In this document: positions 1 through 8,675 of the stretch, in pieces
Numbering within the stretch: the stretch's first letter is position 1
Layout of the letters: every line of letters starts with the position of its first letter
NCBI GenBank assembly: GCA_934693165.1
Contig: CAKUUX010000001.1
Coordinates: 124,001-188,000 of the forward strand
DNA from: an uncultured Candidatus Melainabacteria bacterium
GTDB lineage: Bacteria; Cyanobacteriota; Vampirovibrionia; Gastranaerophilales; Gastranaerophilaceae
DNA: 64,000 nucleotides
Direction of reading: 5' to 3'
Program-made: the position numbers and the translations under genes
The notes under the pieces: model-generated
The model's database searches: none
What the model was told of the DNA's origin: nothing
Seen by the model: only the letters and a program-made list of their open reading frames with translations

Positions 1-1472
1 CCTTCAGTTTGTTGAATTTCTTCTGGTAGCATAGCGATTGCAAGTTCAAGTTTCGCTCTTGCTACATTGTAATCAAAAATGATTTTTACATACTCTCTTT
101 GAGCGTTGTTATAATTTACTTTTGCGTCTTGAAGTTCAATAAAATCAGCTAAACCAACTTCGTATCTTCCATCTGCAAGTTCAAAGTTTTCCAGTGTTTG
201 TCTAACTTTTACTTGTTGAAGTGGAACTTGTTTTTCAAGTTTCTTCATATTTATGTAAGCTTTTTGAACTTCAAAATATAAATCTTTTTCAGCCATATCA
301 ACAGAATCTCTTGCAACATCAAGATTTGCTTTTGCTTCGTCTATTTGGAATTTAGTGTTAGCGCCGTTTATAACTGGGAAATTCAAGTAAGCACCAGCAT
401 TTAAACCATTTGTATATGCACTTTTTGATGTATCTTTAAAATCATAACCAGCTTTTGCTGTTATTGATGGGTAATAATCTCTTTTTGCGTAAACTAGGGC
501 TTTTTGAATGGCTTTTTCTGTAGCATAAAGTGCTTTTAAGTCTGGTCTGTGTTCTTTTGCATACTTTACTGAATCTTCAAAATTATATGGGAATGGCTTG
601 AATGTATAGTTTTGAAGAATATCAGCTTTTTCAACAGATGAAGTTAAAACGGCATCAGAAACGCTTTTTGGAACAGAATAATTTTCATCTTTTGCAACAT
701 CTTTTAGTGTTACAGGGATTGTGTTTCCACTTTTGAAATTAAATGTTTCAGTGCTTTTAATACTGTAATCTGGTGAATCTAGTAAATACATAGAGTTGTT
801 TAAGCTGATAATAGCGCTATCGTATGTATTTTTTGCATCAATCAAAGAAATTTTAGCCTCTGAAAGATAAACTTCTGAATTTACTAAATCAATTTTTGAT
901 TTTAAACCTTCTTCAAAATATGCTTTTGTTCTTTGATATTGTCTTTCGTTTAATTTTACGTATTCGTTTTGAACATCAACATAAGCTTTTGCAGCAAGTA
1001 CGCCATAATAATTTGTTCTAACCTTGTAAATTGTTTGTAAAATAATATTATCTAAATCGTTTTGGCTAGAAATTGCATAGAATTTTTGCATATCAATTTT
1101 GGCATTTGTTTTACCAAAATTGAAAATTAACCAGTTTAAAGAAGCAGAGGCAGAATAAGTTCCGTCAGAAGTTGATTTTATTTTGTTACCAGACATACCG
1201 TTATAGCCATAACCAGTACCTGCAGTTAGCGTAGGGAAAAAGTCTGATTTTGCTTGGCTAACTCTTGATTTAGCAGCCTTTAAATATCCTCTGTATTTTC
1301 TAATATTAGGGCTATTTTCTAACGCTGTATGCACGCAAGTGTTTAAATCATACACTTTCGGTGCATTATTTTTTACATCATTTTCCATCGTTGCTTTTTC
1401 TGTGATTGCAAACGATGGTAAAGTTACGCAAAATAAACCTATTGCTAATAATAGTTGTAAAATCTTTTTCAA
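1..1472 (-). CDS. TolC-family outer membrane efflux protein (C-terminus cut by window edge)
   Basis: Reading the minus strand from a TTG at 1472 gives about 490 codons open to base 1, so the C-terminus lies outside the window. An AGAGG ribosome site sits about 9 nt before the TTG. The first 22 residues form a signal peptide (MKKILQLLLAIGLFCVTLPSFA). The mature protein shows the repeated architecture of TolC-type channels: YDLNTCVHTALENSPNIRK near the start, then long amphipathic helices (SRVSQAKSDFFPTLTAG; KAYFEEGLKSKIDLVNSEV; and in the second half EHRPDLKAL and YEVGLADFIELQDA). Proteins of this kind form the outer-membrane duct of tripartite efflux or type I secretion systems; no partner genes are in view. 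The family call is firm, the exported substrate unknown. Confidence 0.88.
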   Translation of the reverse strand, partial: MKKILQLLLAIGLFCVTLPSFAITEKATMENDVKNNAPKVYDLNTCVHTALENSPNIRKYRGYLKAAKSRVSQAKSDFFPTLTAGTGYGYNGMSGNKIKSTSDGTYSASASLNWLIFNFGKTNAKIDMQKFYAISSQNDLDNIILQTIYKVRTNYYGVLAAKAYVDVQNEYVKLNERQYQRTKAYFEEGLKSKIDLVNSEVYLSEAKISLIDAKNTYDSAIISLNNSMYLLDSPDYSIKSTETFNFKSGNTIPVTLKDVAKDENYSVPKSVSDAVLTSSVEKADILQNYTFKPFPYNFEDSVKYAKEHRPDLKALYATEKAIQKALVYAKRDYYPSITAKAGYDFKDTSKSAYTNGLNAGAYLNFPVINGANTKFQIDEAKANLDVARDSVDMAEKDLYFEVQKAYINMKKLEKQVPLQQVKVRQTLENFELADGRYEVGLADFIELQDAKVNYNNAQREYVKIIFDYNVARAKLELAIAMLPEEIQQTE

Positions 1473-1522
1473 ATTCTAACCTCTACGTCTAGTAATAATA
1501 ATTATACAAAAAACATCTTTAT

Positions 1523-1551
1523 TTGACAATTATCTTATGCCTTTATATAAT
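1523..1551 (+). promoter_or_regulatory. Sigma70-type promoter of hisS
   Basis: A perfect -35 box TTGACA (1523-1528) and a perfect -10 box TATAAT (1546-1551) are separated by 17 bp. The expected transcription start is at or next to base 1558, which is also the first base of the preferred hisS start codon, so the transcript is predicted to lack a leader. Confidence 0.85.
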
Positions 1552-1557
1552 TTTTTT

Positions 1558-2805
1558 ATGGGAAATATAATTAAAATACAAAAAGGTTGCAAAGACATAT
1601 TGCCAGAAAATGTTACTACATGGCAATTTATAGAAGAACAAGCTAGAGAAGTGTTCTCAAGAGCAGGATTTCACGAATTAAGAACTCCGATTTTTGAAGC
1701 TACAGAACTTTTTCAACGTGGTGTAGGTGATACTACTGATATCGTTAATAAAGAAATGTACACTTTTGAAAAAAGTGATCGTTCAATAACACTTCGTCCA
1801 GAAAATACGGCAGGCGTTGTTAGAGCCTATATTGAAAATGGTATGCACAAGCTTCCAACACCTGTAAAACTTTATTATATGGGACCAATGTTTAGATATG
1901 AAAGACCTCAAGCAGGTCGTCAAAGACAGTTCTCACAAGTTGGTGTGGAAATGTTTGGTATAGAAAATCCTCTTGCAGATGCAGAAGTTATTGCGCTTGC
2001 AGTCGATTATTTAAAAGCAGTTGGCTTAAAAGACCTTGATGTTGAGATTAATTCAATCGGTTGTCCTACTTGCAGAACTGAATACAAAAATCGTATTAAA
2101 GAAGTTTTGAAAGACGAATTATCAAATCTTTGTGAGGATTGTCAACAAAGATATGAAAAAAATCCTTTGAGATTGTTGGATTGTAAGGTTGAGTCTTGTA
2201 AAAAGATTTTTGAAAAACCAGAAATTCAAAAAGTTATCCAATCAGATTATATATGTGGTGAATGTTCAGAACACTTTGAACAACTAAAATCATATTTAGA
2301 TAAACTGAATATTAGCTACAAAATAAACAAACTTTTAGTAAGAGGTTTGGATTATTACAACAGAACTGTATTCGAAATTAAATCAAATAATTTAGGCACA
2401 CAAAACGCAGTTTGTGGTGGTGGTAGATATGATACTTTAGTTGGTAACTTGGGTGGTCAACCTACTCCTGCAATCGGTTTTGCAATGGGAATGGAAAGAT
2501 TAATTTCTCTTATTCCTCCTGTAAAAACTCCAAAACTTGATGTATTTGTTGTTTCAGATAATATGACAAATGCTTTGTATTGTACTCAAAAAATCAGAGA
2601 AATGGGTTTTTCTGCAGAATTTGATTTGAACGGAAGAAAATTCTCAAAACAATTAGAAAAAGCTTCAAAAGTTGCTAAATTTGCCGTTTTCTATTGCGAA
2701 AATGAAGTTCAAAAAAATGTTGTAAATATTAAAAATCTTAGCCTTTCTACTCAAAAAGAAGTTTCTTTTGATGAATTAGGGAACATTTTACACAATGAAA
2801 GATAA
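1558..2805 (+). CDS. hisS: Histidyl-tRNA synthetase
   Basis: Class II aminoacyl-tRNA synthetase charging tRNA-His. With the start at 1558 the protein has 415 residues, normal for the bacterial family. Motif 2 (GPMFRYERPQAGRQRQF, about residues 109-125), the histidine-binding RGLDYYNRT segment (about 262-270) and motif 3 (GFAMGMER, about 307-314) are intact; the C-terminal anticodon-binding domain follows. An in-frame ATG at 1537 lies inside the promoter, between the -35 and -10 boxes, so the ATG at 1558 is preferred; it also gives an N-terminus ending in KGCKDILPE, matching the usual start region of HisRS. No Shine-Dalgarno site precedes either start. The next gene overlaps by 11 bp, and tRNA-His itself lies at 24641. 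Confidence 0.96.
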   Translation: MGNIIKIQKGCKDILPENVTTWQFIEEQAREVFSRAGFHELRTPIFEATELFQRGVGDTTDIVNKEMYTFEKSDRSITLRPENTAGVVRAYIENGMHKLPTPVKLYYMGPMFRYERPQAGRQRQFSQVGVEMFGIENPLADAEVIALAVDYLKAVGLKDLDVEINSIGCPTCRTEYKNRIKEVLKDELSNLCEDCQQRYEKNPLRLLDCKVESCKKIFEKPEIQKVIQSDYICGECSEHFEQLKSYLDKLNISYKINKLLVRGLDYYNRTVFEIKSNNLGTQNAVCGGGRYDTLVGNLGGQPTPAIGFAMGMERLISLIPPVKTPKLDVFVVSDNMTNALYCTQKIREMGFSAEFDLNGRKFSKQLEKASKVAKFAVFYCENEVQKNVVNIKNLSLSTQKEVSFDELGNILHNER

Positions 2806-3124
2806 GATAGAAAAAATTATTTCGGCATTAAACAAAGAATTAGGACAAATTTTTGACGATTTTCAAGGTATTTATTTGGCAGGTCTTTATACTGACTACA
2901 AACCTCATGAAGACGAAGATCTTACTTTAGTTGGTATTTTTAATCAAGAAGATAAGGATAAACGTGAACAAATTTGGCGTATTATTGGTAAAGCCGAAGT
3001 TGATTTTGATGTATTTATAGATTTTTATCCAATGACAAAAGAAGAACTTGAAAACGACGAGGAATTCTTTGAAGATGTCGTTATCAATGGTATTTTTTAT
3101 AAACCAGAAGAAGTTACAGCCTAA
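2795..3124 (+). CDS. Small nucleotidyltransferase-fold-like protein (hypothetical)
   Basis: A 109-residue protein starting inside the end of hisS (11-bp overlap), so probably translationally coupled to it. The layout resembles a minimal nucleotidyltransferase domain: a strand ending GIYLAGL (residues 25-31) where the GS motif is expected, then HEDEDLTLVGI (38-48) where the two metal-binding acidic residues would sit, and VDFDVFIDFYP (69-79) where the third would be. The serine of the GS motif is replaced by leucine, so activity is uncertain. Lone minimal nucleotidyltransferases often pair with HEPN proteins in toxin-antitoxin loci, but no such partner is beside it. The fold assignment is an inference from motif spacing; it could simply be an uncharacterised conserved protein. 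Confidence 0.6.
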   Translation: MKDKIEKIISALNKELGQIFDDFQGIYLAGLYTDYKPHEDEDLTLVGIFNQEDKDKREQIWRIIGKAEVDFDVFIDFYPMTKEELENDEEFFEDVVINGIFYKPEEVTA

Positions 3125-4365
3125 ATTTTTTCTTTAATTTTAAAGGTTACAAAGATTTCTATTAAAGCTAAGAATGTAAATAATAGAAATACTGTTAAGT
3201 ATGATTCTTTGCCATAAATTATGTTGCCATTGATTTTTCCAACAATTGGGAATAAATCAAGTAAAAATCCTATCATTGTTGCAACTAAACCAACGAATAC
3301 GAATGAAATACTGTTTATAACACTTACTGCTGTTGTTCTAACAGAATAATTGTTTGTGCTCATAATTATTGGTGCTGTAAGTGGTGTGTTTGCAGCGTTA
3401 ACTGCTATTGCCAAAATTAAAACAGCGACAAGTGGTGTTTTTATGTCAAACATTATGCAAGTAGAAATTGTTCCAAAAATAAATAAATCAATAAAAGCCA
3501 AAAGTTTTACAAAAAACATTCTGTTTCCAGTCATTTTACTAAGTGAGGCAAAAATAACTCCTGAAAATGCACCAACAACAACCAAGAAAGATAAGATTGT
3601 TGCAGCAAGTTCTGAAGAATAACCCAAAAAGTCTTTCAAAAATTTTACACCCAAAACTGTCATTATAACGTAGTATAAGCCTGTACATAAAGATGTGAAA
3701 ATTCCTAAGTAATAGTTATTTTCATTTTTTAAAACCTCAAAATAGGATTCGTGATTTAAATGAACTTTTTCATTAACGTGAATATTTTTCAAAAGTCTTT
3801 CTACAATGTAAAATGCGATGACTGTAAATATTGAGATACAAGCCAAAACTTCTAAAATTTCTTCCCAGCCAAATTTTTCTGATGCGATAACAAATGGTGC
3901 ATTAGCGCAAACTCCACCTAAATAGCCGAGGAATAGAATTATGGAAATTATAACGCCTACATGTCTATCTTTAAAACATTTTTTAACTTCAGATAGCAAA
4001 CTCAAATAAAATGTTGCTGCGCCAATACCTACCAAACCTCTTGATAAATACATTAGTGGAAGATATTCTGTTGCAGAGAATAAAAGACAGCCAGCAGTAA
4101 ATAATACAGAGCCGACCATAATAACTTTTATTCCTCCAAATTTGTCAACCAAAACGCCACAAAGTAAAGTTCCTAGTGCATAACAATACATAAAGATTGC
4201 GCTAAATGTTGTTATCTTTGTTGCAGAAACATTTAATTCTGATTGCAAAATATCAAATATTGGTGCAGGAATTGCCGCTCTTTGAAAATGTCCTAAAAAA
4301 TAAAACATTGTTCCAAGAACAATTAACATAATATGTATGTGATATTTTCTTATTGTATCTTTCAA
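3121..4365 (-). CDS. Major facilitator superfamily transporter
   Basis: A 414-residue protein with about 12 hydrophobic segments and the MFS loop 2-3 signature region (GVLVDKFGGIKVIMVGSVLF, about residues 70-89) after transmembrane segment 2. It should be an inner-membrane secondary transporter; the substrate cannot be read from the sequence. The start is a TTG at 4365 with AGGA just upstream; a first internal ATG would trim only about 12 residues. It is monocistronic and convergent with the preceding small gene, sharing 4 bp at the two stop codons. Confidence 0.85.
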   Translation of the reverse strand: MKDTIRKYHIHIMLIVLGTMFYFLGHFQRAAIPAPIFDILQSELNVSATKITTFSAIFMYCYALGTLLCGVLVDKFGGIKVIMVGSVLFTAGCLLFSATEYLPLMYLSRGLVGIGAATFYLSLLSEVKKCFKDRHVGVIISIILFLGYLGGVCANAPFVIASEKFGWEEILEVLACISIFTVIAFYIVERLLKNIHVNEKVHLNHESYFEVLKNENNYYLGIFTSLCTGLYYVIMTVLGVKFLKDFLGYSSELAATILSFLVVVGAFSGVIFASLSKMTGNRMFFVKLLAFIDLFIFGTISTCIMFDIKTPLVAVLILAIAVNAANTPLTAPIIMSTNNYSVRTTAVSVINSISFVFVGLVATMIGFLLDLFPIVGKINGNIIYGKESYLTVFLLFTFLALIEIFVTFKIKEKI

Positions 4366-4451
4366 AATCCTAATTTCTCTATACTTCCTATATCATTCTA
4401 CTCTCAACAAAAATAAAACTCACAAGATTTATATAATCTTAATATTTTTTA

Positions 4452-4460
4452 TGGTAAAAT
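4452..4460 (+). promoter_or_regulatory. Extended -10 promoter candidate before the flavodiiron gene
   Basis: TGG followed directly by TAAAAT (4455-4460) forms an extended -10 element about 30 bp before the start codon. No convincing -35 box is present, as expected for extended -10 promoters. This predicts a short leader containing the AAAGGG ribosome site. Confidence 0.45.
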
Positions 4461-4490
4461 ACATTAAAAAATTTAGAAAGGGAAACTATT

Positions 4491-6314
4491 ATGTATAACA
4501 CAAGAAAAATTACTGATGATTTAACTTGGATTGGCGCAAATGATAGAAGGTTAGCCTTATTTGAAAATGTATACCCTATTCCAAAAGGGGTTTCTTATAA
4601 CTCATATATATTAAAAGACGAAAAAACGGTATTATTAGATACAGTTGATATGTCTGTATGCTCACAATTCTTAGAAAATTTAGAATACGAACTTGAAGGT
4701 AGAAATCTTGATTATATTATCGTAAATCACATGGAACCAGACCATGCAAGTGTTTTGCAAATTATTGCAAATAAATATCCAACTGCAAAAATCATTTGTA
4801 ATGCTAAAACTGTTGGAATGATTAAACAATTCTTTAATTTTGATATTGATGCAAGAGCTCAAGTTGTTAAAGAAGGAGATACATTAAATACTGGTCGTCA
4901 TACATTGACCTTTGTTATGGCTCCAATGGTTCACTGGCCAGAAGTTATGGTAACTTATGATGTTACAGATAAAATTTTATTCTCAGCTGATGCTTTTGGG
5001 ACATTTGGTACTGTAAGTGGTAATTTGTTTGCTGATGAATTTAATTTTAAAGAAGAATGGCTTGAAGATGCTAGAAGATATTATACAAATATTGTTGGTA
5101 AATATGGCCCACAAGTTCAAACTTTATTGAAAAAGGCTTCTGGTATTGATATCAAAATGATTTGTCCATTACATGGCCCAGTTTGGAGAAATAAAATTAA
5201 TTGGTTTGTAGAAAAATATCAAAAATGGAGCACTTATGAACCAGAAGAGGAAACAGTTTTAATTCTTTATGGTTCAATCTATGGTAACACTGAAAATGTT
5301 GCAGAGATTTTAGCTACAAAATTAGCAAATAAAGGTGTTAAAGATATTAAAATGTATGATGTTTCAAAAACTCATTTTTCATACATTGTTGCAGAAGCGT
5401 TTAGATGTTCTCATATCGTAATTGCAGCAGCAACGTATAATGCAGGTATTTTTAGTAACATGGAAACTGTTTTGAATGAATTAAAATCTCATAACCTTCA
5501 AAATAGAACAATTTCTATCATTGAAAACGGTACTTGGGCATCAACTGTAGCAAAACTTACAAAAGAAAGTCTTTCAGGTTTGAAAAATATAACTTATTTA
5601 GAACCAGTTGTTACAATAAAATCTTCTATGAAACAAAATCAAATGGAAACTTTGGACACTTTGGTTGAAAATATTACAAAATCAGTTGTAATTAGACAAG
5701 AAAATACAAATCCAATGATGAATATAAGTTATGGCTTGTTTTTAGCTATTTCTAAAGATAAAGATAACAGAGATTGTGGTTGCATAATCAATACAGTAAA
5801 TCAAATTACAAGTAAACCAAATATTATTGCGATTTCTGTAAATAAAAAGAATTATACTTGTGAAGTTATTGATAGTCTTGGAAAATTTAATATTTCTACT
5901 TTGACAGAAGAAGCGCCATTTAGCTTGTTCAAACAATTTGGTTTCTGCTCAGGAAGAGATACTGATAAATTTGCAGACTGCAATTATTCATACAGAACAG
6001 AAAATGGACTTTTAGCTTTGAACAAATTTTCAAATACTACAATTTCAGCAAAAGTTATTGATAAAAAAGAATTTGAGTCAAATATTATGTTCATTGCTGA
6101 GGTTGAAAATGCTGAAATAATTTCATCAGTGCCTTCTGTAACTTACGAATATTATCAAAAAAACATAAAGCCAGTTGAAAGACCAAAAGAGAAAAAAGTT
6201 GGTTTTGTATGTAAAATTTGTGGATATATTTACGAAGGTTGGGAATTACCACCAGACTTTATTTGTCCATTGTGCAAACATGGTGTAGAAGATTTTGAAC
6301 CATTACAAAATTAA
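4491..6314 (+). CDS. Flavodiiron protein fused to flavin reductase and rubredoxin domains
   Basis: A 607-residue soluble O2/NO reductase with four modules. Residues 1-245 are the metallo-beta-lactamase-like diiron domain (H80-x-E82-x-D84-H85, then VHWPEVMV, SADAFGTFG and PLHGPVW). Residues about 255-395 are flavodoxin (LYGSIYGNTENVAE). Residues about 405-560 resemble the flavin-reductase module of cyanobacterial flavodiiron proteins. The last 35 residues are a rubredoxin (CKICGYIYEG and CPLCKHGVEDFEP). Electrons can thus pass from flavin or rubredoxin to the diiron site within one chain. A GAAAGGG ribosome site precedes the ATG. The next gene, another flavoprotein, starts 20 bp downstream, which suggests a shared oxygen- or NO-detoxification operon in an anaerobe. 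Confidence 0.92.
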   Translation: MYNTRKITDDLTWIGANDRRLALFENVYPIPKGVSYNSYILKDEKTVLLDTVDMSVCSQFLENLEYELEGRNLDYIIVNHMEPDHASVLQIIANKYPTAKIICNAKTVGMIKQFFNFDIDARAQVVKEGDTLNTGRHTLTFVMAPMVHWPEVMVTYDVTDKILFSADAFGTFGTVSGNLFADEFNFKEEWLEDARRYYTNIVGKYGPQVQTLLKKASGIDIKMICPLHGPVWRNKINWFVEKYQKWSTYEPEEETVLILYGSIYGNTENVAEILATKLANKGVKDIKMYDVSKTHFSYIVAEAFRCSHIVIAAATYNAGIFSNMETVLNELKSHNLQNRTISIIENGTWASTVAKLTKESLSGLKNITYLEPVVTIKSSMKQNQMETLDTLVENITKSVVIRQENTNPMMNISYGLFLAISKDKDNRDCGCIINTVNQITSKPNIIAISVNKKNYTCEVIDSLGKFNISTLTEEAPFSLFKQFGFCSGRDTDKFADCNYSYRTENGLLALNKFSNTTISAKVIDKKEFESNIMFIAEVENAEIISSVPSVTYEYYQKNIKPVERPKEKKVGFVCKICGYIYEGWELPPDFICPLCKHGVEDFEPLQN

Positions 6315-6334
6315 TTAACGAAAGGTTATTCACA

Positions 6335-6952
6335 ATGAAAGTATTATTATTTAACGGCAGTTCAAGAGAACATGGTTGTACATATACAGCTTTAAAAGAA
6401 GTTGAAAAATCTTTAAATGACAATGGAATTGAAACAGAAATTATATTTTTAGGTGACGTAAAAGATTGCATGGGCTGTGGAGCTTGCAGAAAAACAGGTA
6501 AATGTGTGATTTCTGATGACAAAATTAATGAATACGTAGAAAAAGCAAGACAAGCAGATGGTTTTGTTTTTGGTTCGCCAGTTTATTATGCTCATCCTTC
6601 TGGAAGACTTCTTTCTGCTATGGATAGAATGTTCTATTCAGGTGGTTCTGCTTTTAAATTCAAACCTGCTTGCGCAATTGTTTCAGCTAGACGTTCTGGA
6701 ACAACAGCTAGTATGGATGCAATAAACAAATATTTTTCTATAAATTGTATGCCAATTGTTTCTTCAAATTATTGGAATATGGTTCACGGTAACAAGCCAG
6801 AAGAAACTTTACAAGACCTTGAGGGTTTACAAATTATGCGCATATTAGGTCAAAATATGGCTTGGTTGTTGAAATGTATTGAATTGGGTAAAAACAACGG
6901 TGTTTGCATACCTCAAATAGAAGAAAAAATTCATACAAATTTTATTAGATAA
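6335..6952 (+). CDS. NAD(P)H-dependent FMN reductase / iron-sulfur flavoprotein-like
   Basis: A 205-residue flavodoxin-fold protein. The N-terminal LLFNGSSREHGCT is the FMN phosphate-binding loop, followed by a cysteine cluster CMGCGACRKTGKC (about residues 46-58) like the compact motif that binds an iron-sulfur cluster in archaeal and clostridial iron-sulfur flavoproteins, then FGSPVYYAHPSGRL, which cradles the flavin. It probably moves electrons between NAD(P)H or ferredoxin and small acceptors. Its position 20 bp after the flavodiiron gene suggests it could feed electrons to that enzyme. That link is inference; members of this family act on many substrates. Confidence 0.82.
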   Translation: MKVLLFNGSSREHGCTYTALKEVEKSLNDNGIETEIIFLGDVKDCMGCGACRKTGKCVISDDKINEYVEKARQADGFVFGSPVYYAHPSGRLLSAMDRMFYSGGSAFKFKPACAIVSARRSGTTASMDAINKYFSINCMPIVSSNYWNMVHGNKPEETLQDLEGLQIMRILGQNMAWLLKCIELGKNNGVCIPQIEEKIHTNFIR

Positions 6953-6968
6953 TTAATGGAGTATTACC

Positions 6969-8675
6969 TTGAGAAGAGATTATAAATTTGAACAAAAAAT
7001 TCTAATAGCTTCTATAATTCTATCTTTAACAGTAACATTTTTTGCACTGGTGCAAGTTAAAAATGCTCTTTATAAGATGGAGTATGACAAAATATATAAC
7101 CGTACAAAAAGAGTATATAATACTTTAGAATACTTAAATAATCAGGTTGAAAAAGGTACTATTACAAAAAAAGAAGCTCAAAAAGAAGCTTTGACAATTT
7201 TAGAACACTATACATATTCAGAAGATTCAGGCTATATTTGGGTTGGAGATTACAATATGAATATTGTAATGCATCCACATTTCAAAACAGGTGTAAATAT
7301 TGCTGATATTGATAACGATTGTGATAAAGATGCTTTTAAAAGTCTTATTACAGTTGCTTTAAAAGATAAGTCAAAGACTAATTCTGGAACAGTTATTGAG
7401 CATAAGTGGAAAAAACAAAAAGATGATAAAAATAGAACTTATACAAAACGTTCAATTGTAATAAAATATGATCCTTGGGGTTGGATTATTGGTACAGGGA
7501 CATATTCTGACACTACTGAAAAAGCATTTGCTAGGTTTACGTGGTATGTATTTGCAACCTATTTAATTTTCTTTGTATTTATTATTTTCTTCTTAAGTTA
7601 TTTGAAAAATAAAAGCATTGAAAAACTTATTAGTGCTATTCAATTTGTTGCCTGGTACAAAAATGCAAAGGGTGAATATGTTTCTGTAAATAAACACTTA
7701 CTAAAAATAAGTCCATATTCAAAAGAAGAGGATTTAATAGGAAAACATTATTTTGAAGATGCTTCAGATGAATTTATGGCATTAGTGAAAGCAGAAGATG
7801 ACCATGTAATCAATACTGGTGAAATGGTTTATGCAGAAAGAGAAATTGAAATACTTGGTGAAACTTGTGTAGTACAAATTTTCAAGGTTCCAATCTATGA
7901 TATTGCAGGTAAAGTTGTGGGTATTGCAGGCATGCATCGTGACGTTACTGAAGAAAAGAAAGTTGAAAAAGTGCAAAAAGAATTTATTTCTGTTGTAAGT
8001 CACGAACTTAGAACACCTTTAACTTCAATTATTGGTTCTATTCAACTTATTTTGAGTTTGTTCAAGGAAGATTTGACAGAAAGAGTTAAAAATCTACTTG
8101 TTATGACAGATAAAAACTCAATAAGATTGAAAAAACTTGTTGATAATATTTTGGATACATCAAAACTTGATTCAGGCAAATTGGCATTTAATAAAGTTGA
8201 TACAGACCTAATTCCATTGTTGAATGAATCTGTTTCAGAACTTTCACCTTACGCAATACAATATGAAGTGAATTTAAGTTTGAAAAATAATATTGAAGAA
8301 GTTTATGCCCATATTGATAAAGAAAGATTTAAACAAATAGTTTCAAATCTTGTATCAAATGCAATTAAGTTTTCAAAAAAAGGTTCAAATGTTGATATAG
8401 AAACTGCAATTGTTGATTCAAAGGTAAGAATTTCTGTAATAAACTATGAGTCACTTATTCCAGAAGAAAAAATAGAAAATTTGTTCAAAAAATTCACACA
8501 AGTTGATCCTGCAGATACTAGAAGCTATGGTGGTACAGGCTTAGGTTTGTACATTACAAAACAACTTGTAGAAAATATGGACGGCGAAATAGGCGTTGAT
8601 TCAAATGAAAAACGCACAATTTTCTATGTTACATTTAATCTTCTAAAATGTGATTTTGATACAAATATCGGATAA
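6969..8675 (+). CDS. Membrane sensor histidine kinase with Cache and PAS domains
   Basis: A 568-residue sensor. A transmembrane helix lies at about residues 10-28, then an extracytoplasmic single-Cache domain (SGYIWVGDYNMNIVMHP, and DPWGWIIGTGTY near its end), a second transmembrane helix at about 190-212, a PAS domain at about 220-330 ending in AGMHRDVTEEKK, a HisKA phosphoacceptor helix (SVVSHELRTPLTS) and a HATPase_c domain (NAIKFSKKG, GGTGLGLYITK). The start is TTG at 6969 with GGAG 7 nt upstream. It lies 16 bp after the flavoprotein gene, so it may sense a small ligand or redox cue linked to that cluster. No response regulator follows in the same direction; the receivers on the opposite strand at 9128-10240 are candidate partners. 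Confidence 0.92.
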   Translation: MRRDYKFEQKILIASIILSLTVTFFALVQVKNALYKMEYDKIYNRTKRVYNTLEYLNNQVEKGTITKKEAQKEALTILEHYTYSEDSGYIWVGDYNMNIVMHPHFKTGVNIADIDNDCDKDAFKSLITVALKDKSKTNSGTVIEHKWKKQKDDKNRTYTKRSIVIKYDPWGWIIGTGTYSDTTEKAFARFTWYVFATYLIFFVFIIFFLSYLKNKSIEKLISAIQFVAWYKNAKGEYVSVNKHLLKISPYSKEEDLIGKHYFEDASDEFMALVKAEDDHVINTGEMVYAEREIEILGETCVVQIFKVPIYDIAGKVVGIAGMHRDVTEEKKVEKVQKEFISVVSHELRTPLTSIIGSIQLILSLFKEDLTERVKNLLVMTDKNSIRLKKLVDNILDTSKLDSGKLAFNKVDTDLIPLLNESVSELSPYAIQYEVNLSLKNNIEEVYAHIDKERFKQIVSNLVSNAIKFSKKGSNVDIETAIVDSKVRISVINYESLIPEEKIENLFKKFTQVDPADTRSYGGTGLGLYITKQLVENMDGEIGVDSNEKRTIFYVTFNLLKCDFDTNIG

